A DNA stretch of 64,000 nt from Galbula dea (Eukaryota > Chordata > Aves > Piciformes > Galbulidae): positions 2,146,286 to 2,210,285 of the forward strand of contig VWZX01008936.1 of assembly GCA_013399015.1 (NCBI GenBank). The letters are read 5' to 3'. The position numbers and the translations under genes are program-made. Shown here one piece after another: positions 36,886-49,213 of this stretch. The notes under the pieces are model-generated. The model ran no database searches. It saw only the letters and a program-made list of their open reading frames with translations, and was not told the origin of the DNA. Every line of letters starts with the position of its first letter. Position 1 is the first letter of the stretch.

Positions 36886-37245
36886 ATAGTATCATAGTAT
36901 TGTCTGAGCTGGAAGGGACCCAATAGGATAGAGTCCAGCTCTTAAACCCATGAGGACACCCCAAGAATCACACCATGTGCCTGAGAGCATTATCTAAACG
37001 CTTCTTAAAACTCCGTCAGGCTTGGTGCCGAGACAACTTCCTTGGGGAGGCTGTTCCAGATCCCAGGCACCCTCTGAGTAAAGAACCTTTTTCTAATCTC
37101 CAGCCCGAACCTCCCTTTACTCAACTTCATCCCATTTCCCCTAGTCCTATTGTTGTCCATCAGATTAAGAAGATCAGTCCTTGCCCCTCTACTATCCCCT
37201 GTGAAGATGCTGAAGACAGGCAATGAGGTCTCCTCTTCTCTTGTT
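36886..37245 (-). mobile_element. CR1 LINE 3' fragment, ~360 bp
   Basis: The left end 'tcatagtatcatagtattgt' is the complement of the CR1 3' terminus with repeated terminal units, followed by 'gagctggaagggacccaata'. Inward it shows 'cttggggaggctgttccaga', 'aaagaacctttttctaatct' and 'gaggtctcctcttctcttgt', all CR1 landmarks. On the minus strand the frame ending near 37005 reads RKRFFTQRVPGIWNSLPKEV, the CR1 protein C-terminal region. The family branch differs from the copy at 22782-23235 by sequence detail. Confidence 0.93.
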
Positions 37246-37968
37246 GCTTGAATATGGCTATCCCAACACCTAGGTGTTTTAGGGACATCTACTCCTCTCT
37301 GCCAGCAGAGGCCTCTGAACCAGAAACCAAACAAAAAAGTATTCATCTAATCACTGCCTTTTAAAAATGCTATTTAAAAAAAAATAATCAGAAAATCAGC
37401 AAATTTACTAATGTGCTAAAGGAAGCTGTGCCAGCAAATACTCATTTCAAACTCAAACCTAGGGGTTTTCTACTCATATACACTTGGTCCTAATAAAAAC
37501 AGTCCAAATCTGAAAATACTGTAACAGGAAAAACAAGTTTTAAAGTGTAAAAGTTTAAACATCTCAAAGATCTTTTCACCTTTCAAATGTCTGAGGGACT
37601 GCAGGGAGGGCCATGGGGGTGATAGCTCAAAACTGAACAAACACTCTTCTGTCTCATCTGTTACTTTATAAGAAGCTCTAAAAAAGTAAGATAAACAATG
37701 ACCTATCTTGCTAACCCCAACACACGGAAAGGCATACATTTCTGTCTTCTGGACTTATATGTGTATCAGTTCACCACGAGAAAGGACTGTGACAGAAGCT
37801 GTGCAGAACAGAGATGGTCTCTGCCTGGAGGGTCAGAGGCAGATGTAACTTAAATATTTCAATTATTTGCAAGGTTCTGTCAGGTAAAAACAGTTGTCTT
37901 CAACTCAAACAACAAACCAGTTAAGACTGTTTCATGTAAGAACATTTTTATCTTACCCTCTCTCTTAC
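37246..37968. other. intron-like sequence, no gene seen
   Basis: No feature is supported except a second, closely spaced minus-strand donor-like GT (complement of 'tcttaccctc', about 37951-37960) just beyond the donor of the candidate exon at 37969. Confidence 0.45.
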
Positions 37969-38021
37969 CTTATCATACACATCTCATCCTATTCAGAATC
38001 CAGCCAGTCATAAAATTCCAT
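37969..38021 (-). other. exon-like segment with stops in all frames, 53 nt
   Basis: The splice sites are very good: 'ttctctttattttacag' before the segment and AAG followed by gtaaga after it, on the minus strand. The 53 nt contain a stop in every frame; the longest reading is MEFYDWLDSE then TAG. If spliced in, it would be a non-coding exon (UTR or long non-coding RNA) or a poison exon that ends translation and triggers decay. It may equally be a pseudo-exon. Confidence 0.3.
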
Positions 38022-38094
38022 CTGTAAAATAAAGAGAAGTCTATTAGAACTTCCTGATAACCTTACAACAAAAGGCTAATGAGCAGTTCAAGGC

Positions 38095-38109
38095 AAAAAA
38101 AAAAAAAAA
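38095..38109 (+). repeat. A run (15)
   Basis: Homopolymer run between the exon-like segment at 37969 and the CpG cluster at 38160-38300. Confidence 0.9.
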
Positions 38110-38159
38110 GAGGGACATTAACTTCTGCTGCCATTCCAGTCTAATATACAACCCAGGCA

Positions 38160-38320
38160 AGTCGCCCTCCTGTCTGCAGCAATCTGGGAAACCTAGATAG
38201 AAAGGTATTAAAGATGTTGTAACATGTTCTGCAAGAAACACACTCTTCCTCCTTCGGCAAGGATAACAGAAGCGGCCAAAGCGTACAGGTTGCCCTGTCG
38301 AGTCATAAATAAGTCTGCAG
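38160..38320 (-). other. CpG-retaining patch, possible conserved element or exon
   Basis: Five CpG dinucleotides survive in about 140 bases (one near 38163; the others at 38255-38299), in surroundings where CpG is rare. On the minus strand one frame reads DLFMTRQGNLYALAASVILA and another IYDSTGQPVRFGRFCYPCRR; both run open for at least 30 codons. An acceptor-like GATGCTGCAG precedes the region, but no good donor follows. CpG retention can mean selection or low methylation, but also chance. Confidence 0.25.
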
Positions 38321-40133
38321 CATCCTCTCATTAAATTAAATGAGCATCAAATTACATAATGTGAATGGTTGTAAAATGAGACCAGTGGTAATGGCTAGAA
38401 ATAATCACAGCGGTGTTATACATTGTGGAGGCAATTTTCCATCAGTGTATCAAACCTGGATATGCAGTATCTTTTATCTTCAGGCCAAGAAACTGTCAGC
38501 ATGCAGCCTTTCTTAAATACAGTAAAGCATGCAAGAAACAGATGGAACAAAGCTCTCATGCATAAGTTCAAATGATGCCTACCCTGAACAAGTACATCTA
38601 ATTTCTTAACACCTTTACAAACCAAGCTTTCAATGCAACAAAGATGTTTTTATAATACAGGTAAACATGATGCAGTGCAGCACACCTGGGATCAGAAGAA
38701 ACGAGAACCATGCACCTAACCAACAAAACTGCAATCTTGGAACTGTCAATAGAATTTAGTCATGATAGACTCAGGCTTGAACAAAGACTTTTCCATCGCA
38801 CTATTACGAAAAGGAGACTTGATCTGCAATCCAGCCAGTCCATGAGTCACTAGGGCAGAAGAGAGACCTCCTGTTTGGCAACCCTGAAAGCCTAAGCGTC
38901 TGCCTAAAGTGAGAAATGTGAACCAAGGATCTAAACCAAATGCACTAACCCCTCCACACAACCTTCTAGCCTTCTTAGTGTCCTTCGCACATGCCTTAGA
39001 AGCCTGTTAAGTCCAGTGCTAGGCTGGAAAAGGCCAGATGTGTAAAAGTGAAATGGCACACTGTATGAGAGAATACTATCAAAAAAAGGACCAACCAAAA
39101 AAAAAAAAGCAAAACCCCACCCTTAATTTTTCAGTTCAGTTATCTGAGAGGGAGATATGACAGGAATGGAAGGATTTGAGGCAAACAGTTTTCATGTTTG
39201 CTTACTTTTCCTTTAAGTTAAGAGGCTATTATGTATCCCTGTGCCAAAAATACAAAACCAGATGCAAAGAAAACATTACATTTTACTGGCCTGACATCTC
39301 CAATGTGCACCTTTACTGCATTTTACATGGACACCAAGCAGTTGCGATGCCAACAGACCCCAATGGGAACCACAGGTGCTCAGTGTCGTGAAAAGGTGAC
39401 ATCCTTCACCACATTGCACTGCCATTTCACTGCCAGCAAAAGGGGGGTGGCAGCACACAGGCCCCAAGCCAGAAGAGCTGCCTGAGAGACAGAGTCCAAA
39501 CTGCCTGCTCTGGGATGCTTCTCTTTTTCCCCTTTCTGTAAGCGTACATTAGTGTACACTTCAGGGGCTAAAGAAATCCTCTTTCACCCAGTGAATACCA
39601 TTTTCTCATTTTCTACTGATCATCATTTTGGTTTTAGCATTACCAGAATAATATGACAACATGCTTTCACCACTGTGGGGTTTCAGTTCCATGGTCCACC
39701 CTCACCCTTTCTCCTGTCCCCCATGAAGAAGAGACCTTTTGTCAACATGACACAAAGACCTGAAGAGAAGAAAGCCACTGACCAAGAGTCCATTCAAGTA
39801 TCCCTACCTTCCTATTCTCCCGCCAACGCAGTAAAATTCCTCAGAGCACAACCTCTTCGTAGCTATTTTCAGAGAAACTGCAGCAATCATGCAAGAACAA
39901 TGGGGAAGTTTGTTTTACTCAGAGTAAATGTTTTGCAGCTTCCAATGTAAATATTTTAATTAATGGATTTTTTTTTAACTCTCTAGTGCCTTACTCGTGT
40001 TCACATTCATACAGAGCTATCAGGACAGAAGCAGCACTTCATTTCTATGCTAGAGAGGAAGACAGAAATACAACATAGGAAAGCAACACATTGATTTCGG
40101 AAAAAGCACCTACATAAGCAAATCAAAACTCAC
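38321..40133. other. unique sequence, no gene seen
   Basis: An A run lies near 39098-39107. Overlapping + strand frames between 39176 and 39485 are in a GC-richer patch without similarity to known proteins. Confidence 0.5.
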
Positions 40134-40154
40134 CAGGCATTTGCTAGGGGAAAT
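40134..40154 (-). other. candidate 21-nt microexon
   Basis: On the minus strand 'tttattctttttgtctcag' (a textbook acceptor) is followed by 21 nt and then a donor with CTG before gtgagt. The length is a multiple of three and the frame starting at its first base is open (ISPSKCL). In-frame microexons of 3-27 nt are a known class, often neuronal. The upstream intron lacks an obvious UGC motif of the kind used by SRRM4, so neuronal regulation is not indicated. Confidence 0.25.
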
Positions 40155-41066
40155 CTGAGACAAAAAGAATAAATTAAAACAAGTCTGTTCATTTCCTGCT
40201 TCTAGCTGAGGACTAGTGTTAGTTCCCATTTACCCACTGAGCCTATTTTAATATCCAACTAGCACAAAACCACAACCTAATCTGTTTCCCAAACAACATT
40301 ATGTCCAATGACCAGGCTACAAGCAAAAAGTGATTACTACCTTTTTGCCCCAGCCATCAGTATGGTGGCTCTTAACTACCCCATCACTCTGCATCAACTT
40401 CACAGAAATGCTCAAATCAACACTTACTGATCCATAAACCAAGTGTTGTGGACTCTTGTCAGCAGGATGCAACTCAGATTCATTCTCTTTGGGGAGGACT
40501 GTTTTGGTACTACAGAAGGCATCTGAACAGAAATGTCAAACCATCCTGCACATCCTCTGGTGGTTTCCAAATCCAAAGCACCCCTGGGTGCAGGAAGCAA
40601 CTCCACTCTCAACAGGGCCTCTTCCCACAGAAATACTCTCTCTCCTCTGCCCCCAAATATGGGGACAGTGTTTGGATGCCATATTAGCTGATGGTTGAAA
40701 CTCAAAATTTTATTTAATTTTCATTTTCAAATGAAGTGGGACACAGATGGTGCTGTTCCTGCTTCCCAAAGCCTGACTAGAACGTGGACATAGACCTGTA
40801 TAAGCTGGGAAGCTCAATCCCATACTGTGTTTCTGAAGAGCTGCAGAAACTACCGCACAGACCAGTTTAGCCTGAACCAGTCCCACACGTGGCAGTGTTT
40901 TGCCTTCTCCTGCTTTTATCTGAATGGGTGGTTTTGTTCCTCTTGTACTGACCTCACCACACTTCATGCCTGTTAGCAACATCCTTCCAGAAGTTCAACA
41001 GGCAGCTCCAAGGAAATTCCCTGCCACTGTCAGCCCCATGCACGCTACCCTGGGTAAAATCCTTAC
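40155..41066. other. intron-like sequence, no gene seen
   Basis: Several overlapping open frames on both strands around 40424-40705 reflect a GC-richer patch; none reads as a known family. Confidence 0.45.
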
Positions 41067-41127
41067 CATATCTTTCAAAAGAAATACTGCATTTGTATTC
41101 TTCCACTGACTCATGCAAGATGGAAGC
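41067..41127 (-). other. weak candidate exon, 61 nt
   Basis: On the minus strand, 61 nt with an open frame reading ASILHESVEEYKCSISFERY end at a good donor (ATATG followed by gtaagg). The acceptor side is poor: the preceding tract is G/T-rich and not C/T-rich, then GTAAG. The peptide is hydrophilic and protein-like but not recognised. Confidence 0.18.
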
Positions 41128-44100
41128 CTTACAACCATACAACCACCCAGATTTGGCAATTCTTGCAACTGCCATCCACAAGAGCAGCTCCATCACCTCC
41201 AGGCCACCACTGTAGTGGCAAATGGCTTGTCACACCCCACTAAGCAGTGGCTAATGTTGCAAAGCAGCTCACTGCCCTCTTTTCTGAAGGGGCTACTAAC
41301 TGAAGGAGAAACAAGACTTCCTGATCGTAGTTCATTAAGACAAACCTTCCACAGTCCTAAATTAGCAAATGCTATGTCTCAAGCACTCCCCATTAGGTTA
41401 GGGGGAAGTTGGGAGAAAGAATGCCTTGCTGTTAACTGGGAAAGATCCTCTAATTTGGTAACAGCAGCAGATGCTGGGGACAATGAGGCAACTGGTGTTT
41501 CTGCACAGACAGCCTGAGGTTGGTTTTCACACAGTAGGAAATGGACATGAGCAGATACATCACCTCTCATGGTGTGCACCCACCTCATTACCCATCTCCT
41601 GTGAAGGGTAAACACACACCAAAGGCACTGGCCAAGAACTTCCCTTGCAGCAGAGTGATTTGGAAATATTTGCAAGACCCTTCCTGATCCTGTCAATGTC
41701 ACAAAGTGAAACTAAATGTCTTGATCCTGTATTTCAGTGTTACCAACCACTGCTATGATCGTACACACACATACATCAGCTTTAGCTTCCACACCAGCAA
41801 AGTTGTTTCCTTTTAAAAGAGAAAAACAACAAAAATAAAAAAAATACAAAACCAAAACACCAAAACCACCACATTTGTTTCCTCATATTCCCCATAAAGT
41901 AAGAAACAAAGAACTAAATCTCTGCTAAAAACAGAGCTCCTGCAAAGTTAACTCATGCCAGTTTTCATAAGAGACTCAAGTGAGAAGGCAGACTTTGCTT
42001 TAAGCTCTCAATGTGCACAGACTCTGGAAAAGGAGACCTCTTAGTGAGTGAGGGACCTAAGGCTTATACCAGTCCTTCCATCTTCCTCTCTGACCTCTTC
42101 TTGGAAGCTACTGCAGTTGGCTTTTTTCATGTTTTTCCAATCAGCATCATGAAACTCCCATCACCTTACCAGTGTCTCTGTGCTCCTCCCATCAGCACAA
42201 TGATTAGAAGCGCTCCCCAAGGAGTGGCATATTGGTAAGTCTCCCATGCCCACAGGATGGAAAAGAGAGCAGGGAGAGAACAGATGAATGTTAATCTCTC
42301 CTCCCTGCCTCCAGCAGCAGTCTGTAGCCTCCCACACAGAGGAAAGGGAGGCTGTACAATTTGTGGAGGCCAAACTGTCTGGGAAAAACGTAGAGAGAGA
42401 ACTGATGGCAAATTCACTTCTCTATGAATTCTCTTCCTGTAAGGAAAGTGGAAGTCTGTCACTAAATTGCTGATGGAAGACCACAGGGCCTTTAGGGGGC
42501 TGCTTTTATGCAAACCGCAGAGCTGGACTACTCGGGATTGTATCAATTCAACATATTCACTACCTAAAATATTCTGCTCACACACTGTTTGTACTTTATG
42601 ACTTCTCATGGGGATACTTATATTAGCAGATTATATTTTTTTTGCCTGATCATATGAACACATAAAAAGACCCAAGACTTTTCTATTATGGATGCTAATT
42701 CACAAATGCAGGACTCCTCTCTCGACTACATGACTCCAAACACCCACTTCTTAGCCATGAGTAGGTAGCCAATAAGCAAAAGAAACACCAAGCTCAGAGC
42801 AGTTGCCACCACACACCCTTCTTTAACTGCTGTGTGTCTCAGAGGTGTCTGTCAGCACGCAGGACTGTACATGCGCCAAGCGAAAGCATGGGGGAGAAGC
42901 TCTAACCAGGAAACAGAAGCTTGTCTTAGATTAGCACAGCTCACTCAAGTGTACTGCTACACTCAGATTTGGTTTTGATTTGCAAATCTTGCTGTCATTG
43001 GCTAAGAGGATGTTTGAATTTTTGTTTAAAAAAAAAAAAAAAGCCAGACAGCTAAAACAAATAGGAATGAAGCTGCCCAAGCAGCAGTTGGTGCCTGTAA
43101 AATCTATGTAAGACACACCTTTCTCAGCCTGTTTTACAGCATCCTGCTTCTTGCTTTCCTATCTTCCCCTCTAGCTGAAGGAAGCTGCTCAAATGGGCAC
43201 TTTAGAGGTCTCCAGCAAAAAGATGCAGCAGAAAGGGCAACAAGAGCGTCTCCCTGCTGCAGGGGCCTGAGGCAACACCACCACCTCCGATCTTCAGAGT
43301 CCTTCCCCACCACCCCCAAATTCCTGCTGCAACAGAATGCCTTATAAATAAGCAACAAAGTCCAACACAGCTCCAAGAAAATTTTAAATGGCACCTTGGT
43401 GGGCTGGCAGCAGGCTTCCAGCTATTACCATTAATTCCAATATTATTAGACCTGGTGTTGTCATATTGCCTCAAGATGGCAGACCCTACCCTCAAATGCA
43501 CACACCTGAAATTGCAGCCATGATTTTGATTATGCTAATACCTGCCCAGCAAGAACCACTCCAAATGAGTTCACTTGCTTACCCTAACTCATGACAAACC
43601 ATGGTAGCAGAAGACACACATACTGCAACTAGTCACCTCATGAAGGGCAAGGTGAAAGTTTTTCTCTGGTAATCTAGAGAAGAAATCTGAGCCTTAAAGG
43701 GAGAACTTAAGTGAAGATTCGGGGGGGGAACCCCACTATTTAATGTATTTATTAATATTTGGGCTTCATCTGTGGATAAACAGACAGCAATCTCTCTGCT
43801 TGTGCACATATTTAAGACTGTTTATACATGAAGTCCAAAGGATGTCCTCATTTTATAAATAATTTGATCCAATGACTACATCAGAAAAAAGTGCAATTTG
43901 AGTCTAAACACAGGCAAAACACTTGGCTACTGATGTCTAAACAGGGGGGCCAAAGACTAAACATCAGAGTTGCTAAAACTCAGCAAATAGTTTATAGCTG
44001 AAACTAAGCACATAACATAGTGCACATTAAACACACCAAACTGCAACTCTTTTCAAACTTTTATAGCTGTACTTACCAATAAGTCATTTTAAGTATTCAA

Positions 44101-44144
44101 TATAAGATTACTTTGAATATAAACACTCCATCTGTTACTTTTAC
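41128..44144. other. unique sequence with a + strand 134-codon ORF; no firm gene
   Basis: An ATG-started + frame (41113-41517, 134 codons, starting MQDGSLTTIQPPRFGNS) and a minus frame (42166-42609, 147 codons) are the longest here; neither has recognisable similarity or flanking splice pairs. An A/C-rich tract lies at 41821-41870 and an A run at 43028-43042. The patch 43735-43830 ('tatttaatgtatttattaat') is conserved-element-like in composition. Confidence 0.4.
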
Positions 44145-44264
44145 CTGACACGTAAGCCACCCAGCAATGCTTTGCTCCCAAAACGTGGCACAACAGAGCT
44201 GAAAAAGCACTTGTGGAGACATGTGGTCAGGTAACACAGACGGCACTGGGAGAAGTTGAGACTT
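44145..44264 (-). CDS. candidate internal exon, 120 nt, function unknown
   Basis: Minus strand: 'cttttgtccttgttcctggg' followed by AGACAG gives a reasonable acceptor. Then come 120 nt open in one frame, and TGTCAG followed by gtaaaa as donor. Forty codons start KSQLLPVPSVLPDHMSPQV and end EQSIAGWLTCQ, phase 0-0 and length divisible by three. Three CpGs are retained (in ccg, acg and acg codons) and base composition is less AT-biased than the flanks, both in favour of constraint. The peptide, with a CC pair and several aromatic residues, matches no family I recognise. The donor is weaker than consensus at +5. Confidence 0.3.
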
Positions 44265-45582
44265 CTGTCTCCCAGGAACAAGGACAAAAGGTTCTTCAAA
44301 CCCTAAGGTTTTATTTGCTTTTGTCACATGCTCCTGTATGTATGTGTATTTGGTTGTAGCTACAAATGTATGTAATTTGCTTAAGATCATTCACTTTGCA
44401 TACCAGGGCAGCAGAAATACTATCTCCAGCTAAAATACACTGTTCAGTTTAGTCAAATACACACACTTAGTTTGTTTCCAGTTCTGTTTCTCAACAGAGA
44501 ACCTGTGAACAGCAGCGTAAGAATACCACAAGCAGTCTCAAAAGATGTTCTAAGTAGTATTTGCTACACAAATTTTTGGGTAGACTTCCTAGACTGTGCA
44601 AATTATGGGGGGTTTGTGATGTTTCCTATTGTCTCCTGCAAGCTGTAATGCCAAGTCATACTCCAAATATGTTGCACAAAGGCATGCTTTGAGTTTAAAG
44701 CAAGAGGCAATCAAGATGTCTGCATGCAGAAGGAAGGAATAGAGGCTTTTCAGAGGGAAAAAAAAAGCAACAATATACATATAATTTTGGTGTGGCAGAA
44801 TTTTGCATAGCTACTTACACTATGTACAGTGTATATAAGGAATATCTGAAAATAAAGTAGAAGTCTGCTCTTTTTAGAAGATGTAAATTTCTGACCCAGA
44901 GGAGCAATGAAGACTGCAAGCATTTCATTTGAAATCAGTGACCACATGTGGTAAGAAAGGCTTGCCAGGATGTGATCCTCAATTATGACTTCATTCTGTG
45001 CAGCTCCCTTAAAAAAGGATCAGCTCAGACGTCTTGCCCAAAGCAGCTCCCACAGAGCACAGCTCAACCAAAGAAGAGACCAGAATGCCAAAAATAACAA
45101 TTAAAAAAATTTTCCTCTCAAATAATGAGGTATCCCTTATAATCAGTCCTATAAAACTGGGTTTGTCAAGCTCTAAATAGGGTTGCAGCAATATTTCATT
45201 ACACAATAAATCTTCCTTACACCCTAGTAAAGATGCCTAATAATTTAATATGCTGTAATTTTTTTTTAATCTGGAACTCATCAAAAGTCTCCTGAAATAG
45301 GCATCTCTTTTACATGTCCATTTTCCATATAGGTATAAATGTAACTGGTTCACATTCTTTGTATGGAAAAATGTTTCTCAAAGTGCAGTTACAGGTAGAG
45401 TAGAAAGGTTGTAATTCTCTCTTTTGGGTTTCTTAGGTAGGTCACTGCACATCCTACAAAAGCTTCTGTATCACTCCATAATATTCATTGAACATTATTT
45501 TTTTTTCTGAAAGCAGCAGAGCCTCTTGAAAGAATTACATTAACTAGCAGAAGTTTCAGAAGGAAAGTGGGATTCCACAGCC
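44265..45582. other. unique sequence, no gene seen
   Basis: AT-rich sequence with short frames only; no repeat family was recognised. Confidence 0.5.
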
Positions 45583-45583
45583 A

Positions 45584-45635
45584 GAACTTTTAGAACTTTT
45601 CATAAAAAGTTTTAAAAACAAAGTTCTAAAAGTTT
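45584..45635. repeat. inverted repeat / hairpin, 16-bp arms
   Basis: The left arm 'gaacttttagaacttt' (45584-45599) pairs with 'aaagttctaaaagttt' (45620-45635) at 15 of 16 positions across a 20-base A/T-rich loop. Outside the arms, 'cagaaggaaag' and 'cctttcttttgctg' are weakly complementary, so the structure may extend. It could form a stable RNA hairpin or be the relic of a small DNA transposon. The arm itself contains a tandem 'agaactttt' unit, so slippage plus inversion is another origin. Confidence 0.8.
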
Positions 45636-48600
45636 CACAGCCTTTCTTTTGCTGAAATAGATTACTACACAAAATGCTGAATTACAACTGTCTCAGATAC
45701 TACTGTTTTAGTGGATAACATGCATAGACTTTACATTAAAAGAAATAAAAGAAAGAAGGTGATATTTAAATCAATAAAGGGAAGAAAAATATACTGCCAG
45801 CACTTTTTATTAAAATTTGTAATTCCCATTCCCTCCCACCTAGTCGGGTCTGCAATTAAACAAACCATCATTTCAATGCAGCTACCATGTTTGTATAAAA
45901 CACCACCATAAACAGTTAAGAACACAGTCACATCAAGCACTACAGAACACACACATTTTTCTTCATGATACAGATATGACAAATACAATCACAAATTTAA
46001 GATTGCTCAAAGTTTGAAAAAACAGTGATATCATTATTTTCCTACTGCTTTTTAGAAACAAGCACAGTTTACATCCTTGCTTCCTGCTGCCCCACTTTAC
46101 TTTTCTTAACCCAAGAAACACACAACTTCATTGCTGGGATCATTGGAGGAAGCTGGGACAAGTCTGTTTTGTATCTCACCAAGGCTCTTTTAACAGCAAT
46201 TCAATAAAACCTGCACTGTCAGGAGGTGAAATAAAAGGTGGAACTGCCCTCTCATTTGCTATGTCTCCACAAGCATGCATGCTATTTTTTTCCTTTACCC
46301 TGTTCAGCCAAGGATCACCAGTAGTCTATGAAGAAGCTAATTCATGGTCCCAATCCTGCAAAACTCTGCCACAAGAAGGCCCCAGAAAGTATCTAAATTG
46401 AGTATGCAGCAATTAAGATGTTTGACTAGTCTGCTTATCGCATGATTGCACTCCCTGGAGTGGAGTCTTGACATAGGCTTAAGTCAAGATACAGAGTGTC
46501 ACAACCATTTCACAGCTTGCTGTCAGATCTTTGAAACAATTTTAAAGGAAGAAAAAAAAGTGGTTTTTTATTTTATAAGCATCAAATACTTTACACTGGG
46601 GCAAGGCTTTAAGAAAAATATTATCTTAGATAACTGAGTGACTCAGTTTTCCCTGAGATTAAATACTATCAACCAATTCCTAAAGAGCCAGGCCTTCTAA
46701 AAGCAGTTCCCTAAGTTCTTAAGGAAGTTCCTAACTCAGTTTTTAGGCTAGCACACAGCCAACCCTGTTGCTTTTCTCATTTCCCACACTGAAACAGCAG
46801 GAACTTTACTTTCCCCCTTACTTAGTTTACCAATCTGCTAAGCTTTCTCTGCTCCAGAGTCCGCTCCAGGGAGCTCAGGATGAGGTGGCCACAGGAGAAT
46901 AGAGGCTGTCTGCAGGGCTCAGCAGGCTCCTGAGAAGACTGGAGGCGGGGGGGGTCTGTATTTTACTTTTTGAGTCAAATACTAGAACTAGGACTGGTAA
47001 CAGGAAACTTCTCAGCTAACTATTTCTCCCAGCATTCCTAGGAAACAATCTGCCTAAAAATTATTTTTATTAAAACAAAACCACATCACCCGCCACCAGG
47101 AACCCAGTTATCTAAGATTAATGCCCATTCAGCTTCCCCACAGGTTTTAAGAACTGGGTTGGCTTTTCCAGCTGAGGAGGAAGTGCGGCCAGACTCTGAA
47201 AGCCACTGGGCTGATGCCAATCTGCACAAATTCCACGAAGCTCAGTAAAATTATTCTGCATTTATTTATAGCTCCACCTATAAAACTGTGAAATCTGGAA
47301 AAAAATGGGCTTAAGATACTGAAAATATGAAAGCCTTAAAAATTTACTTCTAGCTGATTTCTGACTTTTGAATTGCTCAGGTAAAGGAGAGACTTGTCTT
47401 CATTCTTGTCTTTCTAAATTCACCTCCCCAGACATCACAGTTAATTCTGTGCATCTACAACAATTAAAGCTTACTTTTGTTGTTGTATTCTGTGCTTTGT
47501 ATTTTACAACATCTGCAGTTGCGTATATATACATGAAATGCATATTAGAATGTTTGTTTTAAAACAAGCAGCACAATATAAGCAATATAAATATCTAAGC
47601 CTACATTACCAAATCACCAATATTTCAAGCAAGGACTTTATTCAGTTACTACTGTTCTTTAAAACACACACACATCCCAAAGAAAAGCCACACAACACAA
47701 GAAAAAGTGAAATCTACCTTAGAGCAGTATTTACTTGCTGAAAAATGTTAGTATTTTCCTTAACTTGAACATCTTTATAGGTGGGAAAACAATGCATCAA
47801 GAATTGGCTAAATTCACATGCTTGTACATCTATTAGTTAAAATATTTCTTCAAGGTAGTTTAACCAACAGGCTTATGTCTAACACACAGTCACCTAAGTA
47901 GCCTTGTCCACAAAATGCTACCAACAAAATATTTGTATAAACAGCAGATGAAAGATGAGGTAATGTTTATTACAAAGGCGACCACGCTGCAAATCAGACT
48001 TAGAGCTTTTATGGTATTAGAATTAACAGTACCAATTTTTAACTATTACAGCCTTGGTTAGTCTCCATAGCTGGCAGAGTTTGCATGTACTTCTTCCAAT
48101 GCACTTAGTCTTGATTTTGAAATCAAGGGACATCAATTAAATTATTAAAATCCTCAACTTTCATTACTGCCCTTCCTTTCTTCAAATCACAAAAAACCAA
48201 CACACCCAAACACCTCTTCCCAGAAATATGCTTTCTAGGTTCTCATACACAAAAGAGGCTGGAACTTACCCCAGCTGAACTGCACAACTTTGACAACTGC
48301 ATTTTCAAAATAAAAGCAAGGAAATTAGTCATGTTTGAGTAGCATCTCTAGAGGATAGTTTGGGTGGCCACCAGCAAGATGCATGTGGAAGGATGTGCGA
48401 GAAAGGAAGACTGGTATCTACCACTTCCTTCCTTCCACCAAGAAAACAATTAGAAGATGCTCAAGTGTCCTCCCTTGCTTACTGCTCGCTCAACCCCAGG
48501 CACAGAGGAAAGCCAACACTGGCATTCATGCACAACCCAGAGAAGGGCGAAGACTAAACAGATTTGGTGGGGAAATTCCTCAAAGCCAGAAATATGTGGT

Positions 48601-49213
48601 TTCACCACTCTGATTAAATAGTGGAGCAGTTGTTGCAAAAATAAGATCACAAACCTGGAAGATAACTCTCTTTCTGGAGGACTGGTCTTTTCTGTCACCA
48701 GCAACTACGTGGTACTCATTTAGTTCAAGAAGGTCATCAGAACACCCACACCCCCAAAAAAAACTCAGAACAGACTAAAACATACCACTTTCTCCCTATG
48801 GCAAACATCCAAAAAATGATCCTTTTCCCCTTCCCACATATAAAGAAAGGGGGACACCATCAGGCACCAAAACACTGTAATAGGAAAAAAACACTAGGTG
48901 GAACAATAGATTTCTTCAGGAGCTGGTCCACTTCCCAAGCCCAGCACAAAGACTATGCAGTGAATTATAAGCATCTGACTGGACTCAACCTGCAGGCAGC
49001 TGGCAAAAGGCAGCACTCTTCCCCAGAAATTTTAGAACCCAAAACAACCAGCAACCACCCTTCTGACAAACCTGAATGAGTTATCCCCAAAGTTAAGTCA
49101 GAGCTGTTTAGCAATAATCCAATAGACTTCACCTGTTACACAAAATACGTTCCAGCTGAGCACACCTTGCAAGTGTGCTGTCCTCAGGGACAGCACTAAA
49201 ACTGCAAACCTTG
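45636..49213. other. unique sequence, no gene seen
   Basis: A G run (about 46949-46954) and short A runs occur. Purine-rich + strand segments (45730-45790, 46540-46560) form polypyrimidine tracts on the minus strand, but none is followed by an open exon with a donor. Confidence 0.5.

Noticed and set aside
42166..42609. 147-codon minus-strand ORF
   Set aside because: No recognisable motif, low quality of residue pattern and no splice-site support; an expected length for chance in 64 kb.
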